Source: Larimichthys crocea (lineage: Eukaryota > Chordata > Actinopteri > Sciaenidae). Taken from it: 64,000 nucleotides of DNA. The position numbers and the translations under genes are program-made. The notes under the pieces were generated by a model that was not told where the DNA came from, searched no databases, and saw only the letters and a program-made list of their open reading frames with translations. How positions within the stretch are numbered: position 1 is the first letter of the stretch; every line of letters begins with the position of its first letter. The DNA lies in NCBI RefSeq assembly GCF_000972845.2, contig NC_040022.1:3540821-3604820 (forward strand), in the 5' to 3' direction. Of this stretch, positions 1-11,141 are shown piece by piece.

Positions 1-900
1 ACTGGTCGATTTTTGTAGCTCTACTGTCGTTTGTTCTTGTTGTTGAATTTCATGTTTGGTGTCAAATTAAAGAGGAAGTTTTGGGGTTTTTGGGTTTTCT
101 AGGGGAGAGTTCACCGAAGAGTCGTCAGAAAGGACTGAAAACAACTTGTGAATGTTTTCTGATTTTGAGACAGAAATTGTGTCGATTGAGGAGGAATAAT
201 TATTATTTAGTATTTGAGTTCTAAAACACGTCTACTTCTTCCACATCTTTCTGTTAGAGACTTCCAACCAACCTTTGCGTACAAGATGCAGTGATGAGTA
301 GAATAACTGTCAGCGGTGATAAATCTCTCGGTGGAGTAATAAACTGAATCTAGTGGTTTAAGAGTGGAGGCAGAGGTGTGTTTTTTTTAAAGATCTCTGG
401 AGGCTTTTAAAAAGATTTATATACTATGAACTCCTCTTCAAACAGTTGACAATACAATTTCAGTTCAGGTCCACTATCGCGCTACTTTATTATTAAGTTG
501 TCATGGCACAGTGGGCGTTTTGAATACTTTCAGTAATTGTTGCCCATGTTGGCTTTAAAGTTGAGCTCCATGAAGAGTGTGCAATGCACTTAAAAGCTCC
601 AGAACAAGCAAATAATTGGACCTTGAGTTGAGATTGTTTTGTCAACTCAGTTGGGATTAGGATTTTGTGAAATGAACACGAGCGAGTGGGCACTGAACTG
701 GGCTCTCATGAAAAACAGAGTTGAAAGAAACAACCTTTCATTTGCTCGGCAATTAGTGTCACTCCCCTCCGAAGAGAAGGAATGTGAACTCATTTACCCG
801 CGGGAGAAGAAGAAGGCTTATATAGAATAGCTAAATACAGAAAGCTGCACCAAGAAAAGAACTTTCACGACCCATAAAAAATCACTTTACCGCAACTCAG
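1..900. other. left edge, no gene recognised
   Basis: This is AT-rich sequence with only short, uncharacteristic open frames (60-66 codons) and no recognisable domain. In the human order PSKH1 would follow NRN1L on this side, but no kinase motif is visible here or anywhere up to the nrn1l stop. Confidence 0.4.
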
Positions 901-924
901 TACACTCGATGTGGAACTGCTGAG

Positions 925-2255
925 GATCTAGTGTAGTAAAGTAATCCCACTGTGGTACCTGTGTTCAGCTGTACTCGAGTATTTGTTCTGATTACATTAC
1001 AGCCAATCATCATCCAGGTCCCCAGCAGCAGCTGATCTCACTGCCTAGTCCAGCAGCAGTCAGCCCAGCTCGGCGTCTGTCTTTCAGCCTTTTATTTCAC
1101 CAAGCTCTCACCAACCACTAAAAGTCAGTCCCACATTTACTCTTGTCCGGCGGCTTCTTGCTCGCACACTCTCTCCTTTTCTCTTCTTAGCTTCCTCCGT
1201 CAGCGTCCTCTTCACTCTCTTCTCCTCTGCCATCATGTCCGATAGAAGCTCCGGTTCTGGCACGACACTGGCTCCGCTCCCCGTCAACATTCCCTGTAAA
1301 CCTCCTCTTCTTCTTGCTTGTGGAACAAACACTAACATTGGCCCTCTGAGATCAGAGTCCAGGCAGCCCGACTAACAAACTGAGCTAACATCAGCTAACA
1401 GACTGAGCTAACAGCAGCTAACAGACTGAGCTAACATGAGCTAACAGCAGCTAACAGACTGAATTAACATGAGCTAACAGCAGCTAACAGACTGAGCTAA
1501 CATGAGCTAACAGCAGCTAACAAACTGAGTTAACATGAGCTAACATCACCTAACATCAGCTAACATCAGCTAACAAACTGCGCTAACATGAACTAACAGC
1601 AGCTAACAGACTGAGCTAACAAGAGCTAACAGCAGCTAACAGACTGAGCTAACATGAGCTAACATGAGCTAACAAACTGAGCTAACATGAGCTAACAGCA
1701 GCTAACAGACTGAGCTAACATGAGCTAACAGCAGCTAACAGACTGAGCTAACATCAGCTAACAGCAGCTAACAGACTGAGCTAACAGCAGCTAACAGACT
1801 GAGCTAACATGAGCTAACAGCAGCTAACAGACTGAGCTAACATGAGCTAACAACAGCTAACAGACTGAGCTAACATGAGCTAACAGCAGCTAACAGACTG
1901 AGCTAACATGAGCTAACAGCAGCTAACAGACTGAGCTAACATGAGCTAACAGCAGCTACAGCTGTCAGCAGGTTACTTCACTGTCCATCATAAACTCTGT
2001 AAATCACAGAGAGTTGAGGCGGAGCAGCCGGAGGACATCAGAGGGAAAACCAGAAAACATTTCCTCCATAAAATATGATCCAGTTTCACCAGAATCAGTG
2101 AAATAGTTGCTGCTGTGTGACTTAGTGCCGTAAAGCGTTACGTACTTCTCCCGACCCGGAGCCCAAAGTTACATAGAGTGAGAACAGACGTACGAATGAC
2201 AGAGACACCGTTCAGCTGATCACAGGTCAGAGTGGATCAACAGGAGGTCACAGAT
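925..2255 (+). repeat. R1 dispersed repeat, copy A (near full length, reference orientation)
   Basis: The left flank carries TACTCGAGTATTTGTTCTG and the CAGCAGCAGCTGAT block. It is followed by the reverse complement of a 41-codon frame (1108-1233, minus strand), a tandem GAGCTAACA array (about 1380-1958), then a conserved right flank of about 290 bp starting CAGCTGTCAGCAGG. The same order recurs at about 9500-10450 (inverted), 25690-26640, 31949-32312 and 39625-40290. No terminal inverted repeat or target duplication was recognised, so the element class is unknown. Confidence 0.85.
1380..1958 (+). repeat. VNTR inside R1 copy A
   Basis: The array is built from short blocks of the type CTGAGCTAACATGAGC and AGCAGCTAACAGA, giving a compound unit of about 33 bp repeated roughly 17 times. 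All variants keep the core GCTAACA. The same array occurs in copies B, C and E with different lengths. Confidence 0.9.
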
Positions 2256-2491
2256 CATCAGTTCATCAGAGGAAAGTTGCCTTCATGTTTGGTTCTGCAG
2301 GTTTTGTTGCACATGGACGCTGAATTAAATGTTATTGCACTTTAAAGTCTTGATTAGACGACGCAGAGAGTGAAGAGGAGCGCCGTCTCCCTTTAGAGCG
2401 GCTTGATAGAAAAGGATAGAGCTCAATTGATTAGAGTCAATTAGTGAAAAAGTCAGGCCACAGCTGGGGCAACACGGCAACTGCCTCTGGG

Positions 2492-2494
<3 letters not shown>

Positions 2495-2550
<56 letters not shown>
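2495..2550. repeat. (AC)28 microsatellite
   Basis: This is an uninterrupted AC dinucleotide run just after the right end of R1 copy A. Confidence 0.97.
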
Positions 2551-2553
<3 letters not shown>

Positions 2554-2648
2554 GCTGTTTATCTGATTGCTGTTTTGAACATTGGATCAATCGTCCTCGT
2601 GTGCAACGACCATTTACTTCCCTGTTAGATCATCTTCACTTACACTGA

Positions 2649-2651
<3 letters not shown>

Positions 2652-2688
<37 letters not shown>

Positions 2689-2731
2689 CTGTACTTGAAT
2701 TACATGTAGCTGCTGATTTGGTCGCTCAAGG

Positions 2732-2766
<35 letters not shown>
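2652..2766. repeat. (TG)n and (CA)n microsatellite pair
   Basis: A TG run at 2652-2687 and a CA run at 2733-2766 are separated by 45 bp. The two are complementary and could form a stem. Confidence 0.95.
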
Positions 2767-2768
<2 letters not shown>

Positions 2769-3032
2769 GAAACCTTCATTTTTTCTTTAAACAAACCGTC
2801 TTTCTTCAAACATCCCTTGACACTGGCATTATTCTCCTCCTAACCTCCGTCTTTTCACCAGTACAACCATTCATTAGTATAACCTTCACTTTCTTTCTGT
2901 TCTCCGTTAACTCCCTTGCATATATCTTCACGATCTGTCCTTCAAGCGCTCGTCGTATCCCCCTCCTCAGTATCTTCTTTCTTCTCTCACTCTCTCTGCT
3001 GCACATTCAAATCATAAATAAATATTCTTTTA

Positions 3033-3185
3033 AAGGTGCAGTGTGTCAAATACTGGCCACTCTGTTTACAGAATAAAAATGATTTCTTGGTCGTATAATT
3101 CTACACAGCCCGCCATCATGAACCACCGTGTTTCTACAGTAGCCCTGAACGGACAAACTGGCTCCAGATAATGACATTCAAGCAG
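3033..3185 (+). repeat. R3 short dispersed repeat (GGTGCAGTGTGT family), copy 1
   Basis: It begins TTTTAAAGGTGCAGTGTGTC and ends near GACAAACTGGCTCCAG. The start and composition resemble short non-autonomous elements common in teleost genomes (recognised from memory). Related decayed pieces occur at 57445-57535 (reverse) and 62036-62080. Confidence 0.55.
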
Positions 3186-3188
3186 CAA

Positions 3189-3365
3189 AATGCAGTTCCT
3201 CTAACGTCCACTTGAGGCTGGCTCCAGAAGTGAGTCAGTCTCCATAAGTCCCCATGTCCAAATGTCCAACTTCACAGCAGAAATAAACATGTTTACAGCC
3301 TGGTACAAAAAACAGTTTTGGTCTCTGTAGCTAATTTCCCCGTTCATGACAACTGTACTGAGCTA
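3189..3365 (+). repeat. R2 dispersed repeat, partial copy 1
   Basis: It shares TGCAGTTCCTCTAACGTCCA, AGTCCCCATGTCCAAATGTC and GGTACAAAAAACAGTTTTGG with copies near 5405, 19083, 24605, 37340, 38163 and 61713. It stops abruptly at the GACAACTGTACTGAG point, where an unrelated minisatellite begins. Confidence 0.85.
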
Positions 3366-3382
3366 ACAACAAGTTAAGACAA

Positions 3383-3664
3383 GCAGTGTCCAGTCTAACA
3401 GTGAACACAGCGACAGAACCTCTGAACCAGCAGTGTCCAGTCTAACAGTGAACGCAGCGACAGAACCTTTGAACCGGCAGTGTCCAGTCTAACAGTGAAC
3501 ACGGTGACAGAACCTCTGAACCGGCAGCGTCCGGTCTAACAGCGAACACAGCGACAGAACCTCTGAACCAGCAGTGTCCGGTCTAACAGTGAACACGGTG
3601 ACAGAACCTCCGAACCGGCAGCGTCCGGTCTAACAGTGAACACAGCAACAGAACCTCTGACTCT
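3383..3664 (+). repeat. 47-bp minisatellite, 6 copies
   Basis: The unit begins GCAGTGTCCAGTCTAACAGT and ends ACAGAACCTCTGAACC. Unit starts fall at 3383, 3430, 3477, 3524, 3571 and 3618, an exact 47-bp step. Units differ by scattered substitutions such as GTGTCC versus GCGTCC. Confidence 0.93.
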
Positions 3665-3789
3665 CACTTTCCTGCAGATGTAGTTCAGGTTCTGATCTGA
3701 AGCGAGCGCTTTACTGACACCGTGTTCCACCTTCACATTATATACAGGCTGATTTATTATTGGCACGTGTTGCTGGGACTGTACGCAGC

Positions 3790-5100
3790 ATTAAAAGAAA
3801 TACCTGCAGACAGAACTCAGGGCTGAGCGGGGGAAATATTTATATTTACAGTTAATATTCACCTGCTGTTTGTGGGAAATATTCAAAGTTTCAAGTAGGT
3901 AAAAAGGTTAAAAAAGAGGAAACTAACGATGATTTCAGGATAAACTGACCCTTAAAATAGTTTAATTAAAAGTACACACACACACATGAACATGCTAATT
4001 ACATGTGTTTGTATGTTATGTAACATTTGTGGATCCTGAATTCTTTGTTCTTCTCTGTTCAGTGTAATGTGTACACACACACACACACATACACATTAAT
4101 GCATTCAGCTGGTAATTTCTGGGTAATTATTAGATATGTCATGAAACATAATGGACCTTTGTTTAATTAGTTTAATTTCATCCATCAAGTCTATAAATAT
4201 ACGACAAGTTAAAGAATATTTTCAACTCAAATCCAGTTTCTACACGTTGAGTTTATGGATTTGTTTTGGCCTCAATAAAAAACAAAATGTATCAACAATT
4301 CATTTCCTAATGAATCATGAAGAACGGTGGTTTGTTCCTCTGAAAGTATCTTTGTTGAACAGAAATTTAATTTAACAAACACGACGAGCTGAAGAAATAT
4401 TTCATCGTCCTGCGAGTTCAATCTAAAAATCTACCTCATCAACACCGGCTGCTCTCTCAGGTGTGTCCAGGTGAGCTTCCCTCCCCTTCGCGTGCGTTGG
4501 CCTTAATTAGAAACTGAATTTATCAATAAGAAGTTTCATCAGATTATCGAGTTTTTTAAAGTATTGCTGAGTCAGACTCACGCTCTTGGACTCTCTGCTC
4601 CGCAGTACACTCAGTGTTTTATCATACGTCTTGTATATGTGCAGGCGAGCTGCTGTTGCCGCTGTGTTGGCAACATTTGCACCTCAAGGTCAAAATGAAT
4701 AAATAACTGAACTCTGACACGCACATTTCTGAGCTCAAACTCGAGAAGAAGCTTTCTCTATAATGGAGGCTGGCTGCTCAGTGTCTGCTGCAAACACAGA
4801 GGAAAATGACCTGAGTGCATACAGCCTCCAACGCTGCAGAGGTATTTCTGAGTCTGCAGGTATGTGTGTGTCAGTGTCCCGGACCGGTGCAGTGTGTGTT
4901 TACATGTGCTTATGCACTTTCCTCAGTAAACCAAAGAGGTCTGGGATTCATCTTCACTCTATAAACTTCTGCTGCTCTCTGTTTACCGAGGCATCCGGCA
5001 CTGATAAAATATTCATCTGCAAAAAAAAACAAACATTCAAATAACTGGGAGCAACTCCTGCATAGCAGACGTGGTTTCCACCTGAGACTCTCACACTCTC
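3790..5100. other. AT-rich stretch, no gene recognised
   Basis: It contains only a short AC run near 4074-4090 and open frames without recognisable content. No repeat family seen elsewhere in the window was matched. Confidence 0.4.
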
Positions 5101-5103
5101 TCT

Positions 5104-5115
5104 CACACACACACA

Positions 5116-5175
<60 letters not shown>
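5104..5175. repeat. (AC)n microsatellite, one interruption
   Basis: This is about 72 bp of AC dinucleotides, interrupted once by ACTC near 5115. Confidence 0.96.
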
Positions 5176-5178
<3 letters not shown>

Positions 5179-5404
5179 GGAGTCTTTTCCTTCTTAGGTT
5201 TGCATTTGTGATGTAAACATTATTTTATATTGATTGAATCAACATCACACTTGAGGTTTTGTTGTAACAGTGAAATCTGAACAGTCAGACTCAGTTTGAA
5301 TTTACACCATCAGTTCTGACCAATGGACAGAGTATGAGTTTATGGTATAAGTTCAATATATGTGTTGGCAGTCCTTCCTCTGCCGCCTCATCAGTAAAGT
5401 CATG

Positions 5405-5707
5405 GATCATCAGCCTGGCCACCTGTAACCACACCCACCTGTCAATCAAAGCGTCCACGCTCTTAATCCTGCATAACTTTAAGCCTTAATATAATGTGAA
5501 CAGGTGAGTTGTATATAAATTCACCCTCAGTACAGTTGTCATGAACGGGGAAATTAGCTACAGAGACCAAAACTGTTTTTTGTACCAGGTTGTAAACATG
5601 TTTATTTCTGCTGTGAAGTTGGACATTTGGACATGGGGACTTATGGAGACTGACTCACTTCTGGAGCCAGCCTCAGGTGGACGTTAGAGGAACTGCAGTT
5701 TCTGGCA
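5405..5707 (-). repeat. R2 dispersed repeat, copy 2 (near full length)
   Basis: It reads in reverse from CACCTGTAACCACACCCACC through AACGGGGAAATTAGCTACAG to GGACGTTAGAGGAACTGCAG. The order of blocks matches the reverse complement of 24650-24890, so it is the same element inverted. The 5' side in family orientation is the CTGCAGTTCCTC end. Confidence 0.9.
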
Positions 5708-5709
5708 AC

Positions 5710-6860
5710 AGAAGTTGCCGCTTGCATTGAAGGTTATATACTGAAAAGTGTGCAGAGTTATAAAGTGTGTACCTGGTGAGATGTTCTGTGTATGTGCACT
5801 ATGTAAATGTCTGTATTCCCACATGTCAGATTTATGTCAGGTTACATCACAGTCCACACTTTCTTTGGCTCCCTCTGCAAACAGCAGCAGGAGGTCAGGA
5901 GGCAGTGAGCTCGGTGTAGGACAGCATCCACACAGGAGATATTCCAGGAGGCCCCGAGGGTAAAACATCCCTGTGGTGGTTCTGCATGAACATGAGGAGT
6001 CGAGGTTTCACATAACAGCCTTAATGCACAAATAGTGTTCCTGGAATCCACTCCATGAAGTGTGTGTGTGTGTGTGTGTGTCATCTTTATCTTGTCAAGA
6101 GTAAAGAAGCTGAGGCGAGGAGCCCGAGAGAAGATTCAATCAAACTCAGGCCTTGTGTTCAGCTTTTGTACTTGCATTGAGCTGCTGTTAGAGAAGGCAG
6201 CAGAACGTTCAGCTGGTGGTTCTCATTACAGTCGGGCACACGCTGTACGAGTCCACGCCGCTTGCTTTATTCCAGGCACGTTCAGCCAACAGCTCCTTGG
6301 TGGCGTTTGGTGCAGTAAGACTTGCAGAAACGACCTCTTCCTCCAAAAACAGCATGTTATCTGAAGGTTTTAGGTGACAAATATACTTTATTTATAAGAG
6401 TAAATCATCAAGTGTGGCACAAAAAGCTTGAATCTCAGACGCGTCGGCGTTTCAGAATCACAGTTTAAAAGTTTAAGAGATCCGACCTGAAAGCAGCAAT
6501 CTGTGCAGAAATAGCTCATGACCTTTGCTCTCCTTTTCTGGTATCGGAGAATGTCGCTCCGCTCACTGATGTCGCCTGAAAGGGTTTCTGGGTATTGAAG
6601 TTCAGACACGTTATCTCTCCGCAGCCTGTTTGGAGCTGCAAACATGCTGAGTCGCCCTGCGATGCTTTAATCTGGAGTCAAGAAATGTCACAGAGAGAAA
6701 ACTTTGAGGAGACATCCGAGTCTCTAGACACGAATATTTCTTAAAAATGGAAGGTGAGGATGAACGACAGCGTGCTGCAGAAGTTTATTTGCTTTGTTGC
6801 TGAGATTCAGATTCAGATGACTGATCAGTAATCATATGTGTGTGATGGGTGGAGCTCCCT
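5710..6860. other. no gene recognised
   Basis: A (TG)10 run lies at 6061-6081. The remaining sequence shows no recognisable coding motif or repeat family. Confidence 0.4.
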
Positions 6861-6864
6861 GTAC

Positions 6865-6922
6865 CTCCGTCCTGCACCTGTACCGATGCACCTCCGTGCA
6901 CAGGTACAGGTGCAGGACGGAG
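6865..6922. repeat. 20-bp perfect inverted repeat
   Basis: CTCCGTCCTGCACCTGTACC at 6865-6884 is the exact reverse complement of 6903-6922. The 18-nt spacer holds a further TGCAC/GTGCA stem. Confidence 0.9.
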
Positions 6923-7078
6923 CGTGTCTGTGCAGCTGTATAATGTGCAGGAACAGGAAGTGATATCGGCTCTTATGGTTACCTCGCTTCATTTAGTGCT
7001 GTGATCATAAACCGGGTTAGTTGGTTTTTGTTCAGTTGTTTCTTTATTCTGTTTTCTTTTATTTAATAAACCAGCTTG

Positions 7079-7255
7079 AGTTAGTTATATATTAAAGTTA
7101 GTTATATATTATAGTTAGTTATATATTATAGTTAGTTATATATTAAAGTTAGTTATATATTATAGTTAGTTATATATTATAGTTATAGTTAGTTATATAT
7201 TATAGTTAGTTATATATTATAGTTAGTTATATATTAAAGTTAGTTATATATTATA
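7079..7255 (+). repeat. 17-bp AT-rich minisatellite, about 10 copies
   Basis: The unit is GTTAGTTATATATTATA, with TTAAA variants and one short irregular unit near 7178-7190. Confidence 0.93.
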
Positions 7256-7397
7256 GTTTTTTGCTTTGCAGTGTTTGTGACCCTCCTCCCTGATCCTGTC
7301 ATCTTCACCTCGTACTGGTAAAATACTTCAGAGTAGCGTTATCCCTTTTTTTTCTTATCATATAAAGTATATTTTGTAACAAAAGTTATTTTTAAGC

Positions 7398-7483
7398 TGA
7401 GTATTTAACATAAAATGTATCTGTGAATAAAAACTGAACATGAGTATTTAACATAAAATGTATCTGTGAATAAAAACTGAACA
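7398..7483 (+). repeat. perfect 43-bp tandem duplication
   Basis: Bases 7398-7440 are repeated exactly at 7441-7483. The unit starts TGAGTATTTAACATAAAATG and ends AAAACTGAACA. Complete identity implies a recent event. Confidence 0.95.
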
Positions 7484-7961
7484 TAGAAATTCACCTCTCT
7501 GCTCCATCTTCTTGAAACTTCAGTGTTTTATTTAGAGGTGTACAGCTGCCCCGCTCACATTTGTCTGGCCTACACTGCAAACGGTGTTCAGTACCAGATT
7601 GGCTCGGGTTCTTCGTCCCCAACCGTTTTCACAATAAATCCTTGCAATTTTATTTATTTACACTGTGCATAACTGGCTGAAACCATGAATACACATTAAG
7701 TAGGTGTTAAAGAATAAACTGAAATAAAACTAAAACCAAAAAAATAATGAACTGAAACTGTACTGTGTGTTTATTATTATACTATTGTAATGTTTAATGC
7801 CACAGCCAGGACTTTTATTTTGAAGTACTGTTGAAAGTTAATTCACACTGTGTCTTAAATTATTATGGTAAAGTGTTTTTTTAGGAAATGCTTAATTTCT
7901 TCATAGAAGCTCTCCAATTCCGTCAACAGCCATTCACAACGTGCTCCCATTCAAGTGTACA

Positions 7962-8069
7962 GCCAATCGTATCGTATGACGTCATCAGTGGACGAAGGAC
8001 CCGAGGCCATGTGGTACCTTCTTCGGTTCTGACGGACAGTGAGTGACTGTCCGTCAGAACCGAAGAAGC
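7962..8069 (+). promoter_or_regulatory. CCAAT box, consensus CRE and a 23-bp perfect hairpin
   Basis: CCAAT lies at 7962-7966 and the full CRE TGACGTCA at 7977-7984. A perfect inverted repeat follows, with arms 8018-8040 and 8046-8068 and the 5-nt loop GAGTG. The downstream side is CpG-enriched and includes CTCGG|GTGAGA, which resembles a splice donor. Whether it is a functional promoter is unknown; no gene was recognised downstream. Confidence 0.4.
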
Positions 8070-8099
8070 TTCTCGGGTGAGAGACGGAACATCTTCACG

Positions 8100-9490
8100 G
8101 ATCTACGACCGAGTCCGGCTGCTTCAGATTCAAAGACGGAAACTGTAAAGAGAAAAGTTTGAGTCGATGGGAGCTGCTTTGTTGTTTGGGTTGAATCCAG
8201 AGGATTTTATTCTTCTCACATTTTGTAATTTGCATACGAGATGTAAACTGCTGAGCACACAAGACGCCGAGCAAATGAATCTCTTCTGCACCGGCTCGGT
8301 TTTAGAAATGTAACGACGCGCTTTCTCGTCCGGGTTTAAAAACTGCGACGGGTCTGAATCCTGTCCCTGGTTTCTCTTCAGACTCGTCCTTGCTCTCTCG
8401 TTGTTGATGATTTCAGCTGAAATTTGTCTCAATAGTTTGTCACTGACCTTCCATACTTGGCTTTGTTTGAGCTTTAGGTGGCGAGGACGAATGGGAACAC
8501 TAATGGAAGCAACACCTCCGAATACATCTCATAAAAACCTGTCACGAACCGCTTCAATCTTTTACTCTGTGTTGAACCATTTCAACATTTTTATGAGCAG
8601 AGGAAGTGACCTTGTTTTCAGCCCCTTACCCAGAAACATGAACACACTCAATTAGTCAGTCGGTCAGTCAGCACCAGTTTAATGATTTTCTATAAAGGTA
8701 GCAAAACCTACTACGGATGGATGGATGGATGGATGGATGGATGGATGGATGGATGGATGGATGGATGGATGGAGGGGAGCTGTAAGAGATGAAGGGCGTG
8801 ATGTAAAACCAGAATTACAAACACAGAAAGTCTCGTGTACAGTACAGAGCTTTTGTTTCTGTCCACAGCTGTGTGATCTGTGTGCACACATCTTCATTCT
8901 CCGCTTTCATCCCTGGAAAAGTCCATCCTTCATCCGTCATCCGTCATGTTCGGATCTCCATTCTGTTTGATGAGGAGCCCAAAGCGCTTTAAAGCCGGCC
9001 CCGGATCATCTCTGGGCTTCACACACTCGAGGTGTGTTGAATTAACATCGATGTCACGGGATCGCACACACACTGTAAAAGAAGCTCAGCGCTGCATGCT
9101 ATCTGCACAAACACACAAAGTTAGTTAGGGAGCGGCGTTCGGGCGCCGGAGGCGAGACGTTTAATCAGAAACGATGAAATGTTACACTGTGTGCAGATGA
9201 ATGAGCAACTCAAGCATCTGCGGTACAAAGACGACGATACAGTGAGAAAAAGGACGAACAATCTGGTTAAATATCTCCGGAGAGTTGATGTTTTTTTACA
9301 GTGTACTGTGGATTTTAAAGGTCCAGTGTGTGACGGGATGTCTGACTTCCTGTCAGACTCATTTCAAACTGTTCTGCCTCAGTACAACCCCCATGATACC
9401 GTGAATGGATTATAGAGAACCGAAGTGAGGTCGCGTCCTGTCCGGTTACTTATGTCAACCAAAACGTAACGTTGCTCTGATAAACGAACG
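8100..9490. other. no gene recognised apart from a GGAT microsatellite
   Basis: It contains the tetranucleotide run at 8715-8773 and several 70-100 codon open frames without domain motifs. The frame at 9179-9415 is the least repetitive of them but matches no family I recognise. Confidence 0.35.
8715..8773. repeat. (GGAT)n microsatellite, about 14 units
   Basis: This is an uninterrupted GGAT tetranucleotide run. Such tails terminate some fish LINEs, but no LINE sequence is visible on either side. Confidence 0.96.
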
Positions 9491-9723
9491 TCGTGAACAT
9501 CGTACGTCTGTTCTCACACTGTGTAACTCTGAGAAGTACGTAACGCTTCACGGCACTAAGTCACACAGCAGCAACTATTTCACTGATTCTGGTGAAACTG
9601 GATCATATTTTATGGAGGAAATGTTTTCTGGTTTTCCCTCTGATGTCCTCCGGCTGCTCCGCCTCAACTCTCTGTGATTTACAGAGTTTATGATGGACAG
9701 TGAAGTAAACTGCTGACAGCTGT

Positions 9724-9990
9724 AGCTGCTGTTAGCTCATGTTAGCTCAGTCTGTTAGCTGCTGTTAGCTCATGTTAGCTCAGTCTGTTAGCTGCTGTTA
9801 GCTTAGTCTGTTAGCTGCTGTTAGCTCATGTTAGCTCAGTCTGTTAGCTGCTGTTAGCTCATGTTAGCTCAGTCTGTTAGCTCATGTTACCTCAGTCTGT
9901 TAGCTGCTGTTAGCTCAGTCTGTTAGCTACTATTAGCTCATGTTAGCTCAGTTTGTTAGCTGCTGTTAGCTCATGTTAGCTCAGTTTGTT
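9724..9990 (-). repeat. VNTR inside R1 copy B
   Basis: This is the reverse complement of the GCTAACA array, built of TGTTAGCTCATGTTAGCTCA-type blocks, about 8 compound units. Confidence 0.9.
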
Positions 9991-10125
9991 AGCCGGGCTG
10001 CCCAGACTATGACCTCATAGCACCGGGGAGTGTTTGCTGACGGTGAGCAGAGCCAGTGTTGTGCCAGAACCAGAGCTGGACGAGCATTAGCAACATAACG
10101 GGGCTCAGCAGCTTCTATGGACATA

Positions 10126-10251
10126 ATGGCAGAGGAGCAGAGAGTGAAGAGGACGCTGACGGAGGAAGCTAAGAAGAGAAAAGGAGAGAGTGAGCGAGCA
10201 AGAAGCCGCCGGACAAGAGTAAATGTGGGACTGACTTTTAGTGGTTGGTGA
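10126..10251 (+). CDS. 41-codon basic open frame carried by R1 (doubtful gene)
   Basis: The frame opens MAEEQRVKRTLTEEAKKRKG and ends TRVNVGLTFSGW before TGA. The same frame is intact on the minus strand of copy A (1233-1108) and mostly kept in copy E (39743 downward) and the end of copy F (33122-33175). The stop overlaps a donor-like TTG|GTGAGAG, so this could be a captured 5' exon rather than a complete product. The peptide is rich in Lys, Arg and Glu and probably helical. Similar K/R-rich exons followed by a VNIG-like motif occur, as far as I recall, in uncharacterised fish proteins. Function is unknown and expression unproven. Confidence 0.3.
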   Translation: MAEEQRVKRTLTEEAKKRKGESERARSRRTRVNVGLTFSGW

Positions 10252-10951
10252 GAGCTTGGTGAAATAAAAGGCTGAAAGACAGACGCCGAGCTGGGCTGAC
10301 TGCTGCTGGACTAGGCAGTGAGATCAGCTGCTGCTGTAGGTTCTGGTTCTGGGCTGACTGCTGCTGGACTAGTCACTGATATCAGCTGCTGCTGGTTCTG
10401 GTTCTGGGGACCTGGTTCATCCACAGTCAGTGAGGTTCTCTTTGGGACAGAACCCGGTTTCACTTCGGTTCTCTGGAACTCTCACAGAGCGTGTGCCCTT
10501 CATTCATGCAGGATAACTCGGGCTACACATACACGACATGTTACAGCTTCAACAGGAGCATATATGACTTCATCTATACACATATGAAACATGTTACTGC
10601 TATATACAGTGATTTCATAGAGCTGGTATTATTCACACTATACACAGTGATGTGACCGTCAGTCTGCGTGCTTGTCCTCACCAAACAGTGACTTTTAATT
10701 TGAAGGACAGGAGACACTTCTTCTTCTTCTATATCAGCAGTTAAGATTAAAAATGGGGAATGTTTCTATTGACGCCGTCCTCAGTCCTCACACAGGTCGC
10801 TGCCGAGCTTATCTATCCGTACTTTCAGAGTTTTCAGTCTCCGGTAATTTCTCTTTTGTCTTATCGGTAATTAAAAGTGTGCGGTCTCAGGTCACAGCGG
10901 TGTCTGAAGGAGGTATATAACCAATCTGTCTGTCTATCTGTCTGTCAATCT

Positions 10952-11141
10952 GTCTAAAACCTGGACGTAGTCTCCGTGACGTCTTCGTGACGTCCCCGCA
11001 GACTGTCTATAACCTGGACGTAGTCTCCGTGACGTCTCCGTGACGTCCCCGCAGACTGTCTAAAACCTGGACGTAGTCTCCGTGACGTCCCCGCAGACTG
11101 TCTAAAACCTGGACGTAGTCTCCGTGACGTCCCCGCAGACT
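10952..11141 (+). repeat. 42/53-bp minisatellite, 4 units
   Basis: Two 53-bp units are followed by two 42-bp units, 190 bp in total. Each contains AACCTGGACGTAGTCTCCGT and ends CCCCGCAGACT. The longer units carry an extra 11-bp CGTGACGTCTC-type insertion. The same unit occurs at 50965-51083. Confidence 0.93.

Larger units (their letters stand above)
9500..10450 (-). repeat. R1 dispersed repeat, copy B (inverted, with intact 41-codon frame)
   Basis: The order is exactly the reverse of copy A: right-flank block at 9502-9725, VNTR at 9724-9990, the 41-codon frame, then the CAGCAGCAGCTGAT block. The last part is itself duplicated (about 10285-10345 and 10350-10400). The 41-codon frame reads on the plus strand. 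Confidence 0.88.

Noticed and set aside
1380..1958. GCTAACA array as a CRISPR-like repeat array
   Set aside because: The units are contiguous compound tandem repeats without unique spacers, in a vertebrate genome.
8715..8773. (GGAT)n as the 3' tail of a Rex3-type LINE
   Set aside because: No LINE coding or 3' UTR sequence is recognisable on either side, so it is kept as a simple microsatellite.
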